Below, one piece after another: positions 58,534 to 64,000 of a stretch of DNA of 64,000 bases (position 1 is its first letter; each line of letters starts with the position of its first letter). The DNA is taken from positions 317,321 through 381,320 of the forward strand of contig MNCI01034323.1 of assembly GCA_015680685.1 (NCBI GenBank). The letters are read 5' to 3'. A program made the position numbers and the translations under genes. The notes beneath the pieces are model-generated. The model saw nothing but the letters and a program-made list of their open reading frames with translations. It did not search any database and was not told where the DNA came from. This DNA comes from Gnetum montanum (taxonomy: Eukaryota > Streptophyta > Gnetopsida > Gnetales > Gnetaceae).

Positions 58534-61500
58534 TTATTTTAGGAATTTTTTGATTTTTTTCTTTTTAATGTTAGGCGGTGTGTCAACGGGTACAATTCTG
58601 TATTCAGCGTCCCCTTTGGTGATCACTTTGAATGGTAATTCAGCACAAGAGATGTCCAATGGAATGGCTTCTACGTTAGTGTTTTTAGATGTCTCAGTCT
58701 CTGTGGCGATTTCTGTGTTGGTTTCTAATTGAGAAGGTGTATGTATGGTGTCAGGCGCAGGTGTTTCTGTTTTAGGTGGATTTGGATTACTGCCTACCGG
58801 TTGTTTTTCGTTTATGTCGTTTCGGCTAGGCTTTTCGAGTTCAACCTCTGAGCCTTGGTCCATGTCCATGTGCGATGAAACAATAGGTGCAGCTGTTTCC
58901 CCATGTATGATGATTTCACCACCCTCATAAGGTAGGTGAATTTCTTAATGTATGGGGGAGGAGACCACTTTCAGTTGGGCCAACCTGGGTCTTCCTAATA
59001 TTAGGTTGAATCCTGGCATTTCATCGACCACGACGAAGTTGCAGATGTGGGAAATTGATCCCCCGCTATGAAGTCTAAGGTTATTATGCCCTTGACTATC
59101 ATGCGTGACCCATTGAATGATTTTAGACATGTAGTTGTAGTTAGCTTGATTGACTCTGTTAGCCCTAGTTGTTCAATGATGGTGTATGGTACCACGTTTG
59201 TAGCAGCTCCATCGTCTACGTGGACCCTATGTATCTTGAACTGATTTATGCGTATCGTTATGAACATGGGGGCTGTTGTCACTTCCCCTATTTCTTTATC
59301 TACTTTAATGTTATCCTTGTGGAAGCTTAGTGGTTTGGACGTTGACCCTTAGGGCGAGGACATTACCGCATGAATGGATGGTTCGTTTGGGGGCAAGTTC
59401 TTGCTTACTGGGATGGACGTTAACATGCGTACCAAAGCTTCACGATGTGTTTGAGATGTAAGGATCAAGTCATACAAGCTTAGTGACGTGATCTTTTGCT
59501 TGAGTGCTTGTGTGACTTATGTCAAAGCTATTGTCAAGTCTCTACTTTTGGGCGTGTTCGCATCAGTGGTGACTGGGTCCATTGGGCCCAACAGTTTTAT
59601 TTCATGTTTCATTGGTTTATTGTTTTTGCTTGGAGCTATTGTCTTAGGCACATCATGTTTTTTAGATGGTTCACCTTTATGTCCTACGTTTGGCTGACTG
59701 TTAGGCGGTGTCATGGGTATGGCGTTAAGTGGAGTGGGTTTAGGTGGCCCCACGGCTAACCGTTGACGCTCCTTCTCCAAGCGTTCACACGTAAGCCTAT
59801 TTGCTAAGAGTTCTTGTGTATGGCATGGGGGTGGAGCCAGTCTGGGAGCCTCAGTTTACTTTGGGATTCTTACCATGTACGGAGCCGGGCGGGGTTGCAG
59901 TTGGGCAGTCAGATGTGGTTGAGCAGAAGGCTGGCCAGGCATCCTAACGATGTAGGGGCTAGGTTTGTCTTCCATTTGTGAGGTGGAGGTTTGATAATCA
60001 TTAGGACTTGCGATGGTCCTAACAACATATGGGGTTTGTTTGGGCGAAGGCTGGACCTCCGCTGTTGCAACTGCGGGCAGCACTCGGACTACGAAAGGGG
60101 CAGGCCGAATAGGAAGGGTTGATAGACTCGGGGTAGTGACAGCGGGAGGTACGTGCACTACATATGATTTTTGTGGGGTGGGTGATAGTTGAGGAACGGA
60201 CGCGGATGGAGTGGGAGGAACATGGACTACAAAGGATTTGTTAGGTGTTTGTTGTTTATATTTAGGGTAGACGGTGTTAATGTCGGGAGTCTCGGGTTCA
60301 TCATTAAAGCAGATCGTTTTGGTAACGTACGGCGCCTCCTTGGTGTTCAGAGGGTCTTTATACACCCCCATAGCCTGATTCTGTGGTTGGACCGGGTTGG
60401 CCTCATCAAAGGTGATTTGGCCTTTGTCTATCATTTGCTGTATATCCTGCTTCAAGGTGAAACAGTAATCCGTGCCATGTCCATTGCGTTGGTGGTAATC
60501 GCAAAAGCGATCCATTCTAAAGCCTTTGGGCACTGGGGGCTCATCCGGTGTTGCTAAGCTTGGGTTCTGAACGAGTTGACAGAACCAATCATGTCTCTGG
60601 ATGGCCACAGGGGATAACTGTTTGTGTTTCATTAACCCAGCCTTCAGGAGTTGATCGAAGAGCTGGGATGGCTTCATAGGCAACGACGTATATTGAGAGG
60701 GTTCTTTCCTCTCAAAATTTCTCGTACGGCTTTGTGTGGGGTTTTGCGATGATGATGATTCCGGTACAGTCGCGGGTGTAGGTCTAGTATAGTTAGTAGG
60801 GGCTGCCGGTGGTTTGTTTGGTTGTTGCGTTTCCGCGATTGCCACTATGGTTGCCTTAGCCTTCTCTTTATCTTTTTTACTATGTTGATTTTTGAAGGCT
60901 AAGTATGCAGGGTCATGGCTTTTTTGAGCCACCTCTTCTATATTTTTGATTTGCACAAAGGCTTGGTTAAGATTACACGTGTTAAGATAGTATAATTTGG
61001 ATTTGAAGAAGTCATTAACGGCCCCCTTTAGAATTGTAAGCAGATATGTCTGGGGAATCGGCTCGTGTAACTCATTAAGAGCGGCACTCCACAGCTGAAT
61101 GAATTTTTGTACAGGTTCAAGCGATGCTTGTTTAACCTATATGAGGCTGTCCAATGTCGCCTCAGGTTTCAAGTTATATTTGAATCTGGTCACCAACTGA
61201 TGTAATAACTCTTCCAAGGAAAATATGGAATTCCGCGGTAGGGCCCAGTACCAATCAAGTGCTCTCCCTACGAGGGAGATGGGGAACATGCGCAAAATGG
61301 CATGGGGCCATGCCTGGAGTAACGCGCATTCTAATCTAAATGTTATTAAGTGGGCGTTGGGGTTCGTCTCCCCGTTATATTCAGTTAGTGTTGGCAGTGA
61401 TATTCCTTTGGGCAAAGTTAGCAGCCAGATGGAAGGGCTGATGGGGTCATCGTGGTAGAAATGCACTACCTTCAACTCTCCATTGGCAGCTATTTTGAGG

Positions 61501-62245
61501 TGGTTGACCTCGTCAGTTAGTTCTTACATTAATTTTTTAGCATCTACCCAGTCTTGGGCACTGGGTAACACAGTTGCTTGGGGTTGTGATACATTATACA
61601 GGTTGGACTGTTGGATGGTAGGTTGGAAGGCTGAGAGCTGTGCAATTGGCGGTTGTACTTGTGGAATGTTCAGGGGGTGTGGCAGGAGGGACGACACATT
61701 GTAGGTGTGAGGTTGTTGCTGCTGTGGTTGTGGCTGTACTTAGGGAACATTGGCTGGTGGAATCATATGGGGTGGCATGTGGTGGTGAGAGGGTTGATGT
61801 GATGGTACACCCATTGCCACCCATTGCCCAGCCACATTTTGTGAAGGAACCCCCTGTTGGGTTACAGTGGTGGAAGGGGCCTCGTGCGTTNNNNNNNNNN
61901 NNNNNNNNNNNNNNNNNNNNNNNNNNNNNNNNNNNNNNNNNNNNNNNNNNNNNNNNNNNNNNNNNNNNNNNNNNNNNNNNNNNNNNNNNNNNNNNNNNNN
62001 NNNNNNNNNNNNNNNNCAGCTTGTATCTTCACACATATGAAGTTATACTAGTCCTGGATTATAATGTTAGAGGTCGGGTTCCTCCCTTGCAACCTTAGGG
62101 ACCGACGGGGCCCCACTATGGATTGTGCCGCGGGCTGTTGGACAGCCATGGTGCCCGCGACGTCGGTGAGTTGAGCGATTGCAGCAGTGGTGTTTACGGG
62201 GTTCATGATGACCTGTTGAGGGTATGACATGGGGTAGAGGTGCAA
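58534..62245 (-). pseudogene. Gypsy gag-protease, element E
   Basis: From ATG 62245 on the minus strand: N-terminus with PRRSLRLQGR and YNFICVKIQA, an assembly gap (61891-62016), a Pro/Gln-rich region, core gag PISPSIWLLTLPKG...RALDWYWALPRN (61475-61137), FCDYHQRNGHGTDYC zinc-like motif (about 60.5 kb), repeated PYVVR and PFVVRV linker units (60.3-59.86 kb), the LYDLILTS protease leader, protease active site VDDGAATNVV (59194-59225), a frameshift near 59.04 kb, LILGRPRLAQL, and an acidic tail ending at 58534. The gag core that copy A lacks is present here. The frame is otherwise continuous from 61475 to about 59040 with a few transition-type stops. Confidence 0.85.
61891..62016. other. Assembly gap (126 N) in gag
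   Basis: N run inside the Gag N-terminal region; frames crossing it are not meaningful. Confidence 0.98.
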
Positions 62246-62249
62246 AATT

Positions 62250-62820
62250 AGTGTACCTAGTACAACGTAAACTTAGGTGGTAACGTGCAGCGTATACGCT
62301 TCAACGTCCAGCGTATAGCATCAACGTAGACAGCGTATAGGGATGGAGCGTATAAGGTCAGCGTAGAGAAGCCTATAGCGTAAGGAGTGCAGCGTATACG
62401 CTAGACAGCGTATACAGTGTCAGAATTATAGCATATGAAGTGTGGTATAAATAAACAGCAGCGGAAACGAGTTTGCAGCGTAAACAGAATCTCAGAGAAA
62501 GTATGTAGCATAGACAAAATCTACGACGTGAAAAGCATAGTGTAAATGGATAGCAGCGTAGACAAGTCTACAGTGTAAAAATGTGCAGTGTGAACTTTGC
62601 GGTGGCGTATGTCAGGAGCGTAAACAAGATTTTATATGCTGTGTAAATCGTGCGGCGTATATGTTGCAGCGTAGACGCTGGGAGTTCTGCGGACAAAGTC
62701 CATGTAGGGTTGACAACGTAGACGCTGGAAGACTTGTAGAGGGTGAGTTTTGAACAGGGAGGCGTAAACGTTGATTAGCGTAGACGCTGGGGAGCGTGCA
62801 GGTAAGGTTTTAGATGGAGG
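62250..62820 (-). repeat. Element E leader, AGCGTA-motif rich
   Basis: The untranslated leader between the PBS and gag is crowded with CAGCGTATACGC, CAGCGTATAG and AGCGTAGAC motifs. No ORF. Confidence 0.5.
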
Positions 62821-62821
62821 T

Positions 62822-62837
62822 CCTCCTTCTAGCGCTA
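62822..62837 (-). promoter_or_regulatory. Primer binding site, element E (mutated)
   Basis: The minus strand reads TAGCGCTAGAAGGAGG, one base from the TGGCGCTAGAAGGAGG of element A; the change TGG to TAG hits the tRNA CCA-pairing end. Confidence 0.7.
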
Positions 62838-62842
62838 ATTTC

Positions 62843-64000
62843 TGTACCGCCCGAAATCGTCGGCCTCCGACTGGAAAGAAATAGAGACTGTGGGATCATA
62901 GGATGCGTACAAAAGACCCTACCTTGGCCTGAGGGCGAGCTGGAATGAACGAAGGTAGAGCACCTCGGGTGGTCCACACGCAGATCAGACAAGGATTTCC
63001 TCGAACGTACATCGAAGTGCTATACGTTGGGTTATACGTAAACGGTGTAGCGAGCGTAAACAAAGCATAAACAATGTAACCAATGCAAATAGAGCGTAAA
63101 CATAAACAAGCGTAAATAGAGTATGTATAAGAATTAATGGAAACTGTAAATGATTATGGGAAGAAAATGTAACAATGGCATTACAGAATGAGAATACAAT
63201 GCACCGGTCTAACGCAGTTGTGAATGGAACACAAGGCGGATGAAAGCCCCGGCGGTTGCAGGGATGACTGCGGCTGGTTCACTGTAAGCACGGCGTAGAG
63301 GTTGTATTCTCAACGTACAGAGTTGCCCAGCGTAAAAGGTTTTGTGCTCTGGTTCTCAGCGTCTCTATTCTTTGGTATGCTCTAGGAATTTGCCAAAACG
63401 TTTTCGATTTCGTCAGAAATTGGACTTTTATACAGGGTTTTGACGGTGGCCTTGGGTTAAGAGACACGTGGCACGTTGACCAGGTGTAAGGGCATAAAAT
63501 TTACAAGTGTACAATATGTTACATTTGTCGGGCGTATACGCTGTCTGCAGCGAGCATAGACTGTGGGCGTATACGCTGGTGGATGCTAGGCATATACGCT
63601 GGGGCGTATACGCTGATGTGCTGGGCATATACGCTGGTGGTTGCTGCCTTGTGCCAAATCTCGCTCTGTAGTGCTGTTTTCATGTCGTCTTTGGAGGTTT
63701 CATGCCAGACGTCTGCATTTGTTGTACCTGCTGAGCGTACATGTGAGGCATGTACGCTGGTCGTCTATGCTGTACGTCTACACTAGGCGTATACGCTGTG
63801 ACTTTGAGCATACACGCTAGGTGTATATGCTGAGAATTTGAGCGTATACATTGGGAATGTACAATTAGGCATATACGCTGGGCGTATACGCTGGAACTGC
63901 ATACTTAGTGAAAATCGAGCATATGATCTCCGAAGTTGCCATGTTTTACCCCAAATGCAGCTGTGGTCGTCTGGGGGTCCCAGGGACCTGCTTGGTGTTG
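62843..64000 (-). mobile_element. 5' LTR of young gypsy element E (partial)
   Basis: It starts TGTACCGCCCGAAATCG like the 3' LTR at 46856 and aligns with it to the window end, including the TATA box (63425-63436) and the GCGTATACGC array (63.53-63.90 kb). The remaining part and the flanking target site are outside the window. Confidence 0.85.

Overview
The window is repeat-dominated nuclear DNA of a plant with a large genome. The mix of Tat-like Ty3/gypsy elements, Ty1/copia remains, an endogenous caulimovirid, plant-type introns and a multicopper-oxidase gene fragment points to a vascular plant. Very old CpG-poor copies lying beside younger CpG-rich copies of the same retroelement family would fit a slow-turnover genome such as a gymnosperm. 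That last step is inference; nothing here fixes the species. No bacterial-type genes, tRNA, rRNA or CRISPR were seen.

Layout. 1-6450: 5' half of a minus-strand Ty3/gypsy element (LTR 4726-6450, PBS 4703-4719, gag-protease 4480-1273, hairpin repeats 821-1075, then the 3' end of a plus-strand gene). 6450-11020: an old plus-strand relative with the same order. 11330-12304: fragment of a SKU5-like multicopper oxidase gene. 12631-13485: assembly gap. 13.5-16.1 kb: no recognisable gene. 16.14-23.7 kb: an endogenous caulimovirid with tRNA-Met PBS, one long polyprotein frame broken only by stop codons, a second ORF, a TATA box and tandem leader repeats. 24-28 kb: worn remnants of the same gypsy family. 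28.3-33.6 kb: minus-strand Ty1/copia. 33.6-40 kb: decayed gypsy element between LTRs of opposite orientation. 41.7-44.4 kb: a third old copy of the big gypsy family. 46.86 kb to the window end: a nearly complete young copy (3' LTR 46856 to about 48180, pol 52819-49496, gag-protease 62245-58534, 5' LTR from 62843).

The main discovery candidate is the structure of this gypsy family. Between protease and reverse transcriptase it carries a separate gene on the opposite strand. In the young copy (about 53.3-58.0 kb, plus strand) this gene has its own TATA box, about nine exons with plausible splice sites, a degenerate FCP1/NLI-type HAD-phosphatase-like domain, a middle region resembling plant-transposon-associated domains, and a conserved C-terminal region. 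Pieces of its 3' end, with the last intron at the same place and phase 0, occur in three other copies of different age (1-461, 11016-10945, 44330-43883). Arrays of short repeats of the form AGTTTA plus a small hairpin, whose stem bases covary, sit at the module boundaries and always run in the direction of this antisense gene.

Almost all premature stops in the young gypsy pol, the antisense gene and the viral polyprotein are of the type C-to-T change creates, as expected from deamination of methylated cytosine in silenced DNA. Several single-N positions are hidden assembly joins that coincide with missing or duplicated coding segments.
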